Shown here piece by piece: positions 1-12,807 of a stretch of 64,000 bases of DNA (positions within the stretch are counted from its first letter, which is position 1; each line of letters starts with the position of its first letter). The stretch comes from Leucaena leucocephala (Eukaryota > Streptophyta > Magnoliopsida > Fabales > Fabaceae). The notes beneath the pieces are model-generated. The model saw only the letters and a list, made by a program, of their open reading frames with translations. It was not told the origin of the DNA and did no database searches. The DNA lies in the NCBI GenBank assembly GCA_037074615.1, contig CM073542.1:15020001-15084000 (forward strand), given 5' to 3'. The position numbers were made by a program, and so were the translations under genes.

Positions 1-2772
1 GTATTACAAATAGTTTAATCACATAGATGGGCACCTTATAGGGCATTTACATACAAAGATAATCCATAGCATATGCTAGGATCTCAATTACTTCTATTCC
101 TTTCTTTCATTCTTTAGCTCTTCTCTATGCATACATTTTCTGTCATGCTTGACCTAAATTGGTTGGTTATGGGAGAGTAAGATTCTAGAAAATCTCAGTA
201 GCAAACATTACCACTTAAATATGCAAGATGGATGCTAATTCATGATATGTAATTTCATTAAACTTTCTTTAATTAGTGACATGCCATCATGCTATATACT
301 CTTACATAAAGTGCATGGCCATGGAAAACATGTTATTCACAATACATTTAACATCATTTAAATATCATATACATGTCAACTCATAAGCATACCACATCAA
401 GCACATAAAGAGGTAAGTTTACTACTTGTACTTAAGCTTTCCTCTTGATCTTTTGCACTTGTTCCCTAGCTTTCCAACCATGAAGCCTTTATGTTAATCA
501 CTTCCCAATATCTTCTTGGATGTTTCAAAGTCCTAAGCACATTCATATTCATCACATAATTCATTAGGACTCATGAACTCCAACCAAATCAAGACTAACC
601 TTGTTACACTCTTTATTATCATAACTTTCTCTAATCTTCACTAATCCACTTGGCTCTTGAACAAATTTATGTCTTGACTTTACCCTAAACAATTTCATCT
701 TTTGAATCCATTTATGAGTTTAGAATCATGAAATTCCAGCTCCTTCATGGCCTGTTGCACAGAACCCAACACATGCACACAATTCTTTAAAAAATCTCAT
801 TTTGATTCTAATGCTTCCCATACTTGTTTCTCCACTTTACCCCGCACAACTTTTCATTTTAAAACCATTGGAAGCATCAAAATCATGAAATTCCAATCAC
901 TATTCATGCGAGTGAACAGTAACCGTGAAGGATTTCAAAATCTACAACCTTAAGATTTTAATGTTTCCAATGTTCAAAACCTTTCCAATCCTACACAAAA
1001 CCATCATATAAATTCAATGGAAGCATTAAATCATTGAAATTCCATTTCTTTCCTTCATGAAAATTGCATACTGAACAAGGTACACCATGGTAAAGTTAAG
1101 AATATCAATTTGATTCAACAACCAATAACTTAACTAGCTTATTTAAGCTTCAATCATATATTTCTAACTTTAATTTCTTCATTCCCCTTTCATCTAAGGT
1201 TTTTGGGCAGCACCACCCCTTAGAGAAAACTCAACTTTTCCCCCCATGAAAACTCTAAGTTCAAGCTCCCAAATCAAAGGAAAATAAGCTATGAGAGATT
1301 GCTTACCTTTAATCTCTAGCTTACTTGAACTTTGGTACCTTGAATCTTCTTTGTCTTGGCTTGAGTTTTCATTTTGCAAGAGTTTCCCAAGGGTTGAAAA
1401 GCCACAGTTTGGATGTAGATTTGAGGGGGCATTTATAGAAAAATCTTGGTGGAAATCAATGGCCAAGATTAGTTTGTACACTATTTAATCTAATAGCCCA
1501 CATTTAATCTTAGATTTTCCTTTTTCATAAAAGAATAATTATGACATCATGTGGGAAAACTCAAGGGACACCTCATGGGGGTATGTGGCGAAATTCCATT
1601 GGTGGGAAGCTTCTGGAAAAATTTCAGTTCAATCCAGTACTAATTGGAGCAGTTTCACAACAACCGAATTGTTTTCTTTTCCTAATTTTTTTATAATATA
1701 CGAGGATATGTATTATGTTTTGGAAATTAATGCCTAGACTTCTCATACCATTGACAATAATATACTGAATATTTATCTACCATCCATTCTTAATTTATCT
1801 ACCATCCATCCCTTAGGAAATGACCAAAATACCCTTAGTGTCATTTCTTGCACTGTACTAGCCCTAAGGGCATAATTGTCATTTTACCCCTCTTTATAAT
1901 GCCTCAGGGTATATACTGGCTCTAACTAATCATATTCATACTATGTCCCACATTTTTGGTCTATCCATAATGACCTCCATCCTGCACTGGTACAGTATGG
2001 CCATCCAGGGATATTTTCGTAATTTCACATTTTTCCTGGATTCGTCTGGACTCTGGCCCACTTAACTGTCTAGTCATCATATTGGGCTTACTATGGCACC
2101 ATTTGGGCTTTAGTTTGACCTCATTACCTTTATGCCCTTTATGGCACAAATCCCAATACATCTCTCCTAATCCTATTTATCTGGTATTTTATTTCACTAT
2201 AAAATCCCATAAGAATTATACATGATTCCTTTTCTAACTCTATCAATTTTATAAATTCTTACATTAAATATAGAAATTTTTGGTAAAGTTCCATTTGATT
2301 TTGATGCTTGAAAAAATCTGTAATAATTCTTTTAACTTTAGAAATTTATATCAATTAATCGGGACCTCAAATCAAAATTCTGTATTGCGTTAAACTGACT
2401 GGAATATTTTTGTCTATATATTAGTAAAATTTGGGTATAATATGATTCTGAGCATTTTTGGCCTGTTTCAGCTCAACTTTCTCATATTTACATTTAGGTC
2501 CCTGAACTTTTGAATAATTGCACTCTTTTTGGCCCCTGAAATTTTAGTTATTTTCATTTAAGTCCCTTAACTTTTGAAAATTACACTTAAGGACCCAAAT
2601 TTTGTTTCTACTTTCACTTTTTACTTTCAACATTTTCTAATTTTCGTTTTAGTCCTTTCTTTCTTTAAGACTCATATAACATTTATCATTTCTTATGATC
2701 TTCGTCATAATCCTTTTCAAACCTCTTTCAACTATTAGTACTATATAGATAGGAAAAAATTAGGATATGACA
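1..2772 (-). mobile_element. Subfamily A LTR, 3' end outside the window
   Basis: This is a Ty3/gypsy LTR on the minus strand. Its 5' terminus (TGTCATATCCTAATTTTTTC on the minus strand) lies at 2772, and its 3' end is beyond base 1. Read on the minus strand it is collinear with the A LTRs at 27033-33445 and 41678-44843. It has a TATA box near 1437-1430, a GTAAGC-type donor near 1307 and the conserved hairpin near 197-178. The sequence to its right (2773 on) belongs to a minus-strand B LTR, so this copy appears to be inserted there. The TSD cannot be checked because the other end is missing. No coding capacity is seen in it. Confidence 0.8.
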
Positions 2773-3195
2773 AAAATCATTGTTTATTTGGTAAATTTGG
2801 AAGTTCCAATTTATTTGCCTTAATTTTAAAAATTCATTTCTCTTTAGTTACTTGTGAAAATGAAACGTGTTACCTATGGATTTAAAGCTCCAAATGTTTT
2901 CTTTAAGCCCATAAATTTCATAGAGAAATTCATTCGTTCACTATATGAAATTAGCGGTTGAACGCCACTACCTTCAGTTACTTACTTTATATCAATTCCA
3001 GATTTTATCTCCAAATTATAAATATCATAGTAAATCGAAAACTTAACCAAATGAGATGTTCTTGGTGTCAATTTAAAGCTCTGTATCTTAGCTATTTTCA
3101 TACCAAATTTCAAGTCCAAAATTATTGGTTAAGTCATCGTAATTATCGTCATAAGGTTACTACCTCATAATACAAACACACTATATCATGCTAGG
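2773..3195 (-). mobile_element. Subfamily B LTR, fragment 1 of 3
   Basis: This is the 3' portion of a minus-strand B LTR. It matches the minus-strand LTR pieces at 24255-24510 and 63680-64000. The next two pieces of the same LTR are 5844-6106 and 9313-11503. The three add up to about 2.9 kb, close to the 3.2 kb of the complete B LTR at 6107-9307, with the remainder outside the window. The last five bases (3191-3195, CTAGG) are the target-site copy of the LTR inserted at 3196. Confidence 0.75.
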
Positions 3196-4461
3196 TGTCA
3201 TATCCCAATTTTTAGACCTTAAAGCCCAGTATATAGCCTGGAAAAAGGGATGCTACCATACCCTATTGAGCAGAGGTATCAATAAATAGAGAAATTATAA
3301 TGATTAGTTTGATACAACACAAAGTTTTGATATGAGGTCTCGAAAGATTTATATTAATTTTCGAAGAGAAGAAAAATTAATATAGTATTCTCTAGACCTC
3401 AGAATCAGATGAAATGTGGCAGTAAAATCCTATAATTAATATAAGAATTTCTAAAACTGACAGAGCTCAAAAAGGAGTTTTGTCGAATTTACTACAGAAT
3501 TAACAGTGGATGAAAAGACCCGATAAATAGGTTTCGGGGGAATTTCTCGGGAATTGAGCCCATGAAGATAGGGGATTATACAGAGGGTCCATAATGGCAC
3601 CTTATAGGCCCAATGATATTTTTAGATAAGTATGTGGGCCAGGGCTAAGAAAGACCGAGAAAAATGAAGAATTACGAAAATGCCACTGAAGGTATGCCAC
3701 TGTGTTGTGTCATTAAGTCAGAGTCAGACGAAGGACATTATGATAATTTGACTAAGGTTAGATAGTTAAGAAATGGTATCTGGATAGCTGACCAGGGTCA
3801 AGAGATACTCTGGTAAGGTATGAAAAGACAATAGTTCCCCTAGAAGTACTAAAGAGGTAGTAAGGGTATTTTGATAATTTACTAAGGATGTTTCTTGGGA
3901 ACCGAACCAACAGAGTGCTTGGGCTTGGTTAGAAACCCAAGATGATATTTAAAGGCCCAAAAATGTAGCCCAAGAGTAAAGTGGGCCCAAGAGGCATTAA
4001 AATAATATTTTAGTGCTTTTTCAATAAAGTAAAGTGACCCGGTCCAAGATAGAACTAGGTAAAGTGATCTGGAATCATGAGAGGACATAAATGGGGCCCA
4101 CAATGCGCCACATGGCATGATTATAATAAAAGAGGAAAAGCAAAGGACACATGGCATGATTATAGAAAAAGGAGAAAAAGCAAGACGACACGTGGCACGA
4201 TCTCGGCAGTCCATTCAGGGAAAAGACTCTGGAACTCTCTAGAAAGGCTGAGTCAGCTGGTGAGGTGTCCCAAGGGCCCCACATTTTGCCACATATACCC
4301 ATGAGGTGTACCTTGAGGTGTCCTAGATGATGTCATGAGTGGTGAGTCATCAGGGAGGGTGATGTCATCGTGATGATGCAGGCAAAGCTTCTTGAGGAAG
4401 CAAGCAATCTGAGCCATTCATCGCGAATCAATCTGGACCATTCATTCCACCTCCTCTCACC

Positions 4462-4470
4462 TATAAATAG
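4462..4470 (+). promoter_or_regulatory. TATA box of the A solo LTR
   Basis: TATAAATAG lies at the conserved position where every other LTR here has TATAAATACCCC. It is the likely LTR promoter core. The downstream leader is a strongly purine-biased GA/GAA tract. Confidence 0.5.
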
Positions 4471-4509
4471 GCCACTCCCCTCCCATTCCAAGGCACACCA
4501 CGTCCTAGC

Positions 4510-4582
4510 AAGGAAAAGGAAGAGAAAGAAGAGAGAAAGAGAGAAAGAGAGAAGGAAAGAAAGAAAAGAAAGAAAGGAAGGA
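4510..4582 (+). repeat. Purine-rich GAAA/GAGA tract in the LTR leader
   Basis: About 73 bases contain only A and G apart from occasional substitutions. The tract lies between the TATA box and the splice donor of the 3196-5838 LTR. Other LTR copies lack it, so it is a local expansion in this subfamily member. Confidence 0.7.
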
Positions 4583-5838
4583 GTTCTGGTGGAGCCAGGA
4601 GCAGTCTGAGGAGCCGAGGGACTGGGCAAAGCTTATGAATGAGGTAAGAAAGTTATTTAGTCCCTTCTCTAATAAAGTATAGGATTGCTCTTAGTGGTTA
4701 GAATAGAGAAATATCTCTATTAATAAAGGTAGCTAAAGGTAGAAAGAAAGACAGGGGAATGTCAGATTAAGGATATCACCCCTAGTTAATCATGAGTTAA
4801 GTAGAGCTATGCTGATAGAATAATAATGAAGATATTATTATGCTATGTATAGGCTCTGACCTATGGAAAGAATGAACCTTAGAGCAAAGGCTAAGAGCTA
4901 GAAGGAAAGCTACATGTCAGGTAGTGAACTAATCCTAAACTTGTATGCATTGAATGTTATGCTTGATGTGCTATGGCTTTGTTGAATTGTGTTGCATATG
5001 TGCTTATGTATGAAGCTGTGTTCATATGATTACTTTGGCCAATTGTATTTCATATGTAATATGGAAGCATGCACATTAGACAATGTTAACACTTTCACAA
5101 GTAAGCACAAGTATTCACATTAATGCATGCATTGTTTAGTACCATTTGCTACTGAGATTTCCCCATAAATCTCACCCCTTCCATATCAATCCAATTACAG
5201 CAGGTCTTCTCAAGATGGAGGAGATAAAGATGCATGTATATATGTTAATTGCTTAGCATGATTGATATGTGATTCATGTATATATAATTGCTGGGAATTG
5301 TCACTGGGAACAGTAACTTGTGGGGAGGCAGTGATATTTGAGCTGTAATTATAAATAGTGAATGATTGAATAAATATATGATATTTTTCCAGTAAATAGT
5401 AGACATGCCAAGCTTCGAATTGATATATAGAACGTCTTATTTGGATGTCTATACATAAAGATATGATTTATCAAAGTTGGGACCAGAGATGCTGGAATCA
5501 GGGACAGGACGCTAGATAAACAGTGATTTCGGAACGTTGACCAACGTTCACCTGGTCAAGGCATGGTCAACTATTCATTTTTTCCTAAAATATCATTATG
5601 TTAGCTTCGTGTAGCAATTTGAACCACTCCATTTCAATTTTTATAGAATTAGTTATGATTTTTCGAAGTCAGGTCACTCCTCTAGAATTCACATAGTGAA
5701 CAGTACTCGCTAAGAGTAAAATTCCAGATTGAGTAATTTGACTTCAACAGCCTTGGAAGTGGTTCTAGATGCTACTGTTTGGTCCCTAAGATATGCTACT
5801 GTTTGGTCTCTAAGACATAAGAAAATGAGGATGTTATA

Positions 5839-6106
5839 CTAGGTATCCCATCAAGTCATCTCATAGTGCCAAGTGATTAACATAACTTATTACACAAGTT
5901 CAAAAATCTATATTTACCCTTTTTTCTTGAGATGTTCCAACACCTATAACATAGTTATGCATATGGAAAGAATGAGATTTCATGGAAATCTCAATAGCAA
6001 GTCATACAAACTATAATATTATGCATGATTGATTTGATACCTAACATGTTATCATGAGATGGGAGCTACTTCATAATAATACATAAGCAAACTCTAATAT
6101 GCATAT
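5839..6106 (-). mobile_element. Subfamily B LTR, fragment 2 of 3
   Basis: This continues the minus-strand B LTR interrupted at 3195; the first five bases (CTAGG) are the target duplication. It is collinear with 24511-24778. It contains the conserved hairpin (TGAGATTTCATGGAAATCTCA-type at 5972-5993, read on the minus strand). Its last five bases (6102-6106, CATAT) are the left TSD of the solo LTR that follows. Confidence 0.8.
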
Positions 6107-9100
6107 TGTCATATCCCCAATTTTCTGATCTGATGTAGCTGTACAGTTTATCTTCAATGGATATAGGATTCTTGGAATAAACTGTATCAGATTGAGAAAA
6201 GAAAGGGAATGATTATTAACTAAGGAAAGAATAGGGACCAAAACACAAATTGAAAAGTTTGAAGACAAAAAGTTGAAGTAGAAATAAAAGGAGGGACCTA
6301 AATGCAAATAATGAAAAGTTCAGGGACTAAAGTGCAATTATTCGAAAGTTACGGGACCTAAATGTAAATATGAAAAAGTTGAGCTAAAATAGGCCAAAAA
6401 TGCCCGGAATCATATTAGACCCAAATTTTACCAGTAGATAGACAAAAATATTCTGGTTAGTTTAACGGAACAAAGAATTTTGATTTGAGGTCCCGATTAA
6501 TTGATATAAATTCCTGAAGTCAGAAGGAATTGTTACAGTATTTTTTCAGATCTTAAAATCAGATGAGACTTTATATGAAATTCATATATTTAATATATGA
6601 ATTTATAAAATTGACAAAATCAGAAAAGGAATCCTGTAGAAGCCATACCGAATTTTTCAGTGAAATAAAATACCCGATAAATAGGATCAGAAGAGTTATA
6701 AAGTGAATTGGGCCATAAAGGTAATACAGGAAATAAGCCCATAATAAGGCCCAAATGGTGCCATCATGAGCCCATTAAGGTGACTGGACAGTTATGTGGG
6801 TTAGAGACCAAAGCAGTTCAGGAAAAGTGCGAAATTATAAAAATGCCCATAGATGCCCATACTATACCAGTAGTAGATGGAGATCATTCTGGTCATTCTA
6901 GACAGGCAAAAAACGTGTCATATAGTATAAAGAGGATTATTTAGAGCCCATATACACCCTGAGGCAGTATAAAGAGGTGTAAAATGACGATTTTGCCCTT
7001 AGGGTTAGTATAGTGTAAGAAATGACACCAAGGGTATTTTGGCCATTTTCCAAGGGATGGATGGCATATAAATATTTATTATATCATTTTCAATGGTATG
7101 AGAATCCTATATATTGATTTTCAGGACATAATACATATCCTGGTATATTATAAAAAAATTCAGAACAGAAAACAATCCGGTTATTGTGAAACTGCTCCGA
7201 TCGGTACTGGATTGGACTAAAATTTTTCCAGAAGCTTCCTTATACTATGAGCAAGCCACCTACCCCTCTTAGGTGTCCCATGAGCTGTCCCACATGATGT
7301 CATAATTATTCTTTTTAGAAAAAGTTAAATCCAAGATTAAATGTGAGCCTTTAGATCAAATAGTAACCAAATCAATCTTGGCCATCCATTTCAATCCAAA
7401 TTTCTCTATAAATACCCCCTATTCAGATCACTTTGGCATGCATGGTGAGCCATAGGGGAACTCTTGCAAAATTTCCATTCAACCAAGAAAGAAGCAACCA
7501 AAGTGAAGTAATAAGCAAGGTAATCATCTCCCTTGATCTTGAGCTTTGTTCTAGCAAGTTAGCTCATGGTTTTAAGGGGTTTTCATGATATATTTCCCTT
7601 ATGGTTTCTGCTAGAAGTGATGCTCATATATGGTTAAAATATGAGTTTTATGTTATGGATAGTTTAGACAAGCTTAAACAAGCTAGAATCAAGTGGTATA
7701 AGCTTGGGAATTCAAGTATGTTTGGATTTAGGGTTTTGTGTTCTTGCTGGTACTGTACGTGGTACTGTTCATATGATGGAATTTCATGATTTTGATGCTT
7801 CCAATGAGTTTAAAATGGAAAATTGTGTGGGGATAAAGTAGGAGAACAAGGATTGGAATCAAAATGTGAATTTTTGGAAAAAGGGACATCCATTTTGGTT
7901 TGGTACTATAGCAATTGGTATGTTTTAATTTTCAAAATTCTGATTTCATATTTGGATTATACATGAAAAATTATGTGGAAATGAACCATGAGAGTTTATT
8001 TTGGAAAGATGGAAGTAAGAAACATAAAGTAGAGAAAGAAAGGGAGCTAGAGAAAACCTAGTCTTGGTTTTGTGTTCAAGTTGAGTTGTAACTTGATATT
8101 ATTTTGTAATGGCTAGGTTTTGACATTTGTGAAGAAAGGAAATCATCCCAAGAAGGTCTTGACCAAGATAGCTAAGAGGTAGCAAGGATACCTAACTATA
8201 ACTCATGTTTGTTTAATTGTTTTGCTTGCTTGTTGATTATGATGTTTGGTTGCGCTTGAGCTTATGTCATCATGTTATGATGAAGTATGAATGATTTCAA
8301 CTCCTTGCAAGTTATGTCATGATAATATGCATGTTAGAGTTTTCTTATGGACCATTATGAAGTAGCTCCCATCACATGATAACATGTTAAGCATACAATT
8401 ATTCATGTATGATATTATAGTTTGTGTAACTTGCTATTGGGATTTCCATGAAATCTCATTCCTTCCACATGCATAACTATATTTTAGGTGCTGGATCCTA
8501 TCAAGGTAAGAGAGTAAATGTTAATGATTAAGTTTGTATAATAAGTTATATGACTCACATGACACTATGGAATGATATGCTAGCATGCATGGTGTATGTT
8601 TCTATAACTCTGTTGTGAGACCGTGGTGATGTGACGATGATTTTGATGTGTAACTCAACGAGTTTTAGTCTAAAATTTGGCATGATGGTAGCTAAGATAC
8701 ATATTTTTAAATGTACACCAAGAACTACTTCATTGGATAAGTAACCGAATTGTTATGATTTTCTAAAGTTGGAACTAAAATCTGGAATTGAGATAAAATA
8801 AACTATTAGAGTCAGTGACGTTCACGCAATGATTTTATATATCAAATGAACGAATTTTTCTATGAAATTTTGGGATCTTAAATATGACATCTATAGATTT
8901 AATTACATAGGTAACACGGTTCATTTGGATAAGTAATCAAAGAGAAATGAATTTTTAAAGTTAAGGCAAAGAAACTGGAACTTCCAGATTTTACCAAATG
9001 AACAGTGATTTTTAACCAATAAACTGATTTTGTGTGAACAAGAGAACCTCAATTTCATATCTTCCCTCAAATATTTATGAAAGAGCTTTCATTAGAAATT

Positions 9101-9307
9101 GGAACCACATTATTTCAATTTTTCTACAATTAATTCTGAATTTTCAAAGTAGGGTACATGTTCTAGAATTACCAAATGAACAGTAAAAGTGAACAGTCCC
9201 CGCGAGCAAATCTTTTGGAAATGGATGTTTTCAAAGCAAATGATCATGCAATTGGTTCCAATCACTTCTAATGGAGTATAATTGAGGTTAAAAGTAAGGG
9301 TGTAACA
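6107..9307 (+). mobile_element. Complete solo LTR, subfamily B (TSD CATAT)
   Basis: A 3,201-bp LTR runs from TGTCATATCCCCAATTTTC to AAGGGTGTAACA. It is flanked by perfect CATAT repeats (6102-6106 and 9308-9312). The empty site survives in the sister LTR near 24773-24790, which reads straight through. It is the best reference copy of subfamily B. Visible parts are a 5' array of about five 30-bp units containing GGGACCTAAATG (6236-6390), a TATA box (7407), a GTAATC donor (7520), the hairpin (8438-8458) followed by a pyrimidine-rich stretch and an AG (8487), and a 3' third rich in TGAACAGT motifs. There are no internal sequences and no protein. Confidence 0.92.
7407..7418 (+). promoter_or_regulatory. 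TATA box of the B solo LTR
   Basis: TATAAATACCCC is the motif conserved in LTRs of both subfamilies. A GTAATC splice donor follows 113 nt downstream. Confidence 0.6.
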
Positions 9308-11503
9308 CATATTGTCATGACATTAGTTGCAAGGAGATGCAATCATTCATACTTCATCATCATCATGATGCATTAATCATAAGCTCAACCAAACATCATA
9401 ACTAACAAGCAAGCATACAATCAAACAAATATAAAATTATAGTTAGGTATTCTTGCTACCTCTTAAGATATCCTTGTCACACTCTTCTTGAAATGGTCTT
9501 CTTCCCACACAAATTTCAAAACCTAGCCATTACAAAGTAACATCAAGTTACAACTCAACTTAAAAACAATTCCAAGACTAGGTTTTCAAAACTTCCATTC
9601 TTTTTCGATTTTATGTTCCATACTTCCATCTTTCTAAAATAAATTCTCACAGTTCATTTCCACACAATTTTTCATGTAGAATCCAAATATGAAACTAGAA
9701 TTTCCAAAATCAAAACACAGCCTTGGTTGTTGTACAGAACCGAAATGCCTTTACTATTTTCTAAAAATACACATTTTGATTCCAATGCTTCCAATACTTG
9801 TTTCTCTACTTTATCCCCACACAATTTTCTATTTTAAACTCATTGGAAGTATCAAAATCATAAAATTCTAACACATAAACAGTGATTTGTACAGTAGCAG
9901 CCAAGAACACAAAACCCTAACTACATGCATACTTGAATTTCCAAGCCTTTACCACTTGATTCTAACTTATTTAAGCTTGTCTTATTTAAGCTTGTACAAA
10001 CTATCCATAACATAAAAATGATATTCTTATCACATATGGAAAGTGTGCCCAGCAGCACCATCAAGGGAAATATGCCACAAAAACCTCTTAAATCCAAGAG
10101 CCAACTTGCTAGATTAAAGTTCAAGAACAAAGGAGCTAGTTACCTTTCTTGTTGCTCCAAGTTATATGTTTCTTTCTTGCTTCAAAGAAAATTTTGGTAG
10201 GGGTTCCCTAAGGTGTTTAAGATGTCGAACCAAGTCTGAAATGGTGGGGTATTTATAGGCAAAATTGGATGGAAATGCAAGGTTAATATTAGTTTGGTTA
10301 CTATTAGTTTGCCCTAGAAGCCTCATTAATGATGCCATGCATGAACTCATTTAGGGATGTGTTTGGCTAAAGAAAAGTAGAAATACTAATAGGAAAAATT
10401 TTAGTCCAATTTAGTACCGATCTAAGCAGTTTCACAAAAACCAGACTGTTTTATGTTTCCAATTTTTATAATATTCCAGAATATGTATTCTATCATGGAA
10501 ACTAGTATCTAGGTTTTTTCTACCATTGAAATTATTAGACTGAGTATTTATCTGCCAATATCCCTTGAGAAATGACCAAAATACCCTTATTGCACTTTCT
10601 TGCACTGTATTAACCCTAAGAGCATAATTGTCATTTCACATATCTTTATACTTCATCAGAGTATATACTGGCTCTAACTAATCACCTATGTACTTTCTTG
10701 GACATTTTTGACCTATCCAAAATGACCAAAATATCCTATATCCATCTCTGGTACAATCTGGCTACATAGAGGTATTTTTGTAATTTCACACTTTTCTATG
10801 GTTGCTCTGGACTCTGGCCCACTTAACTGTCCAACTACCTCACTGGTCCTCTGGGATGCCATTTTGGGCCTTGATATGGGTCAATTACCTTTATGTCATA
10901 AATCCTTAGAAACCTCTCCTGAAGGTATTTATCGAGTATTTTATTATACTGTAAATTCCCTTAAGAATTCTATAGGATTCCTTTTTTGACTCTGTCAATT
11001 TTATAAATTCTCATATTAAATATAGAAGTTTACTATAAAGTTTTATCTGATTATGAGGTCTAAAAAATACTATAATAAATTTTTGTGACTTCAGGAATTC
11101 AGATCAATTAATCGAGACCTTAAATCAAAAATCTGTATTGCGTTAAACTGATCAGAATAATATTCTCTACTTACTGGTAAAATTTGGGACTAAACTATTT
11201 TTGGGCAATTTTAGGCCTTTTCTGGTTCAACTTTCTCCTAATTATATTTTTTTCCCTGAACTTGTGATAAATTACATTTAAGTCCCTAAACTTTTAGTAA
11301 TTACACCTTGTGGCCTAACTTTTGTCTCTACCTTTATTTTTGGCCTTAAACCTTTTCTAAATTTTATTTAGATCCTTGAACTTACCTTAGTTACCAGTCA
11401 CTCTCTTTCCTTCCTCAATCAAATATAGTTTACTTCAAGAATCTCATGTCAATTACATATAAACTATACATATATATCATATACAAAAATTGGGGATATG
11501 ACA
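9308..11503 (-). mobile_element. Subfamily B LTR, fragment 3 of 3 (5' end)
   Basis: This is the 5' two-thirds of the minus-strand B LTR, ending in TGTCATATCCCCAATTTTTG (minus strand) at 11503. The first five bases are the CATAT target copy. It has a TATA box (minus strand, 10257-10250), a donor near 10140, and the tandem U3 units at 11240-11380. It abuts A-type internal DNA at 11504. A TSD beginning TCGTT (11504-11508) would be expected to recur at the other end, which lies outside the window. Confidence 0.8.
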
Positions 11504-12807
11504 TCGTTACTCTTCGTTTTTGAATCAACTCAATCAAGTTGAACTCTACTTTATTCTATTACTTAATTACATGCTATGCACCTATTTGCATATGGACTTC
11601 TCACTATACTGGACTTGTGAGTAGTTTCCATTTCTTTCATATAAAACTCTCTCGAATACTGTTGTATTATGGAGTTTTCATCAACTACTCATCATATCTT
11701 TAACACATATCTCTTATTATTTCTGAGTATCTAGCCAAATTTTCTTAACATCTGCAAAGATTTATATCGCATTTTCATATCATTGTAGTGCTTTTACCTT
11801 AGAAAATTTATCACCCTTCAATTACTCTTATCATCTTTAATAATTCATCATAATACAGAGAAGATGCATGTCATTATTCTTTCCTTCTTTACTTTACTAT
11901 TAAATAGGAGCACATACTTTAAAATGCATAATGCCTAGCCAACATGTTGCAGGACTATATACCTACTCATGAATGCAAAGCTCTAACATCGAAGGTTAAG
12001 CATTCCTTTTCTTAATATGCATAGCTCTAATACTCAGAGCTTGCACAACTCTACCATATGGCGCTTGCAGTACTCTAACATTTAGATCTTTAGAATATTT
12101 TACAAACACAACATAATGTCTGGCATTTTATGCAAGGATTGAAAGCTCTTACTTGCTATTTTATCTGTAACATAACATACAAATATCTTGCCCTTTTTAA
12201 AAAGGAAGCCTCTCTATCTGTTTACAAAGCTAACTACAAAACCACTTTGTATTGTACTTCTTAATACATATTTCTCGTTATGCATCACATTACATATTTC
12301 TCATTAAATATATCATTACATACTTTTCATGCCATACATGGTATATCTAGCCAAATATGGCTATATTTTGGTCTATCTTGCCTTATCATGACTTATCCTG
12401 AGATACCATAAGTCTAACATTCTCTTTAACTTATAACTTTGCTAGCTTCTGAGAAAACTCTTATAAATATTTTCTTTCAAATCCATTTTATTTGGACTTC
12501 ACATAAGGGTTATAGTCGCTTACCGTTCATAACCCTTTCTAACTTTTCATAACTCTTTTTATCATTTTGCATAACTCTGTACATATATACCAAACTTCTA
12601 GGGCATTTACACCCTTTTTTTATCACTTACTAAGAGTTACCCATTATTGGATTACTCTTGCCTGAGCAAGCTTAACTAAAAAGTGCCCATAAAAATATGA
12701 AGTACTGGTGCTAACAGGATCTAACCCTAGTACTCTACTGTCTTAGACCCTTCTTATACTATCTTTCTTGGGTCTATCAAACCTTCTAATCTCTTTATCC
12801 TCATCAA
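11504..12807 (-). mobile_element. Inverted copy of A-element 3' internal region
   Basis: Read on the minus strand, this 1.3-kb block is homologous and collinear with 16760-18125 and 22220-23490 on the plus strand. Shared landmarks are the repeated GTTAGAGC words, the stretch around GCTCAGGCAA, and the sequence running up to GAGTTGATTCA. It has no coding frame. At about 12805-12808 it joins head-on to plus-strand gag sequence, making a fold-back junction. The final roughly 190 bp before the polypurine tract are missing here. Confidence 0.75.

Larger units (their letters stand above)
3196..5838 (+). mobile_element. Solo LTR, subfamily A (TSD CTAGG)
   Basis: A 2,643-bp LTR runs from TGTCATATCCC to GATGTTATA; the final CA has become TA. 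Direct repeats CTAGG at 3191-3195 and 5839-5843 flank it. The unoccupied site is preserved in the sister LTR at about 24505-24515, where GCTAGGTATG is uninterrupted, so the insertion is proven by its empty site. No internal region follows, so it is a solo LTR, the usual result of recombination between two LTRs. It is a divergent A type with its own U3 (3880-4300). Inside are a TATA box (4463), a purine-rich leader (4510-4582), a donor GTAAGA (4644), the conserved hairpin (5153-5174) and a CAG acceptor (ending 5203). Confidence 0.88.

Noticed and set aside
3882..4304. Open stretches on both strands in the 3196-5838 LTR.
   Set aside because: They overlap each other on opposite strands, lie in LTR U3, and are not conserved in sister copies.
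4370..4629. Lys/Arg/Glu-rich open frame (plus) and Ser/Leu-rich frame (minus).
   Set aside because: These come from translating the GAAA/GAGA purine tract, which is low-complexity sequence.
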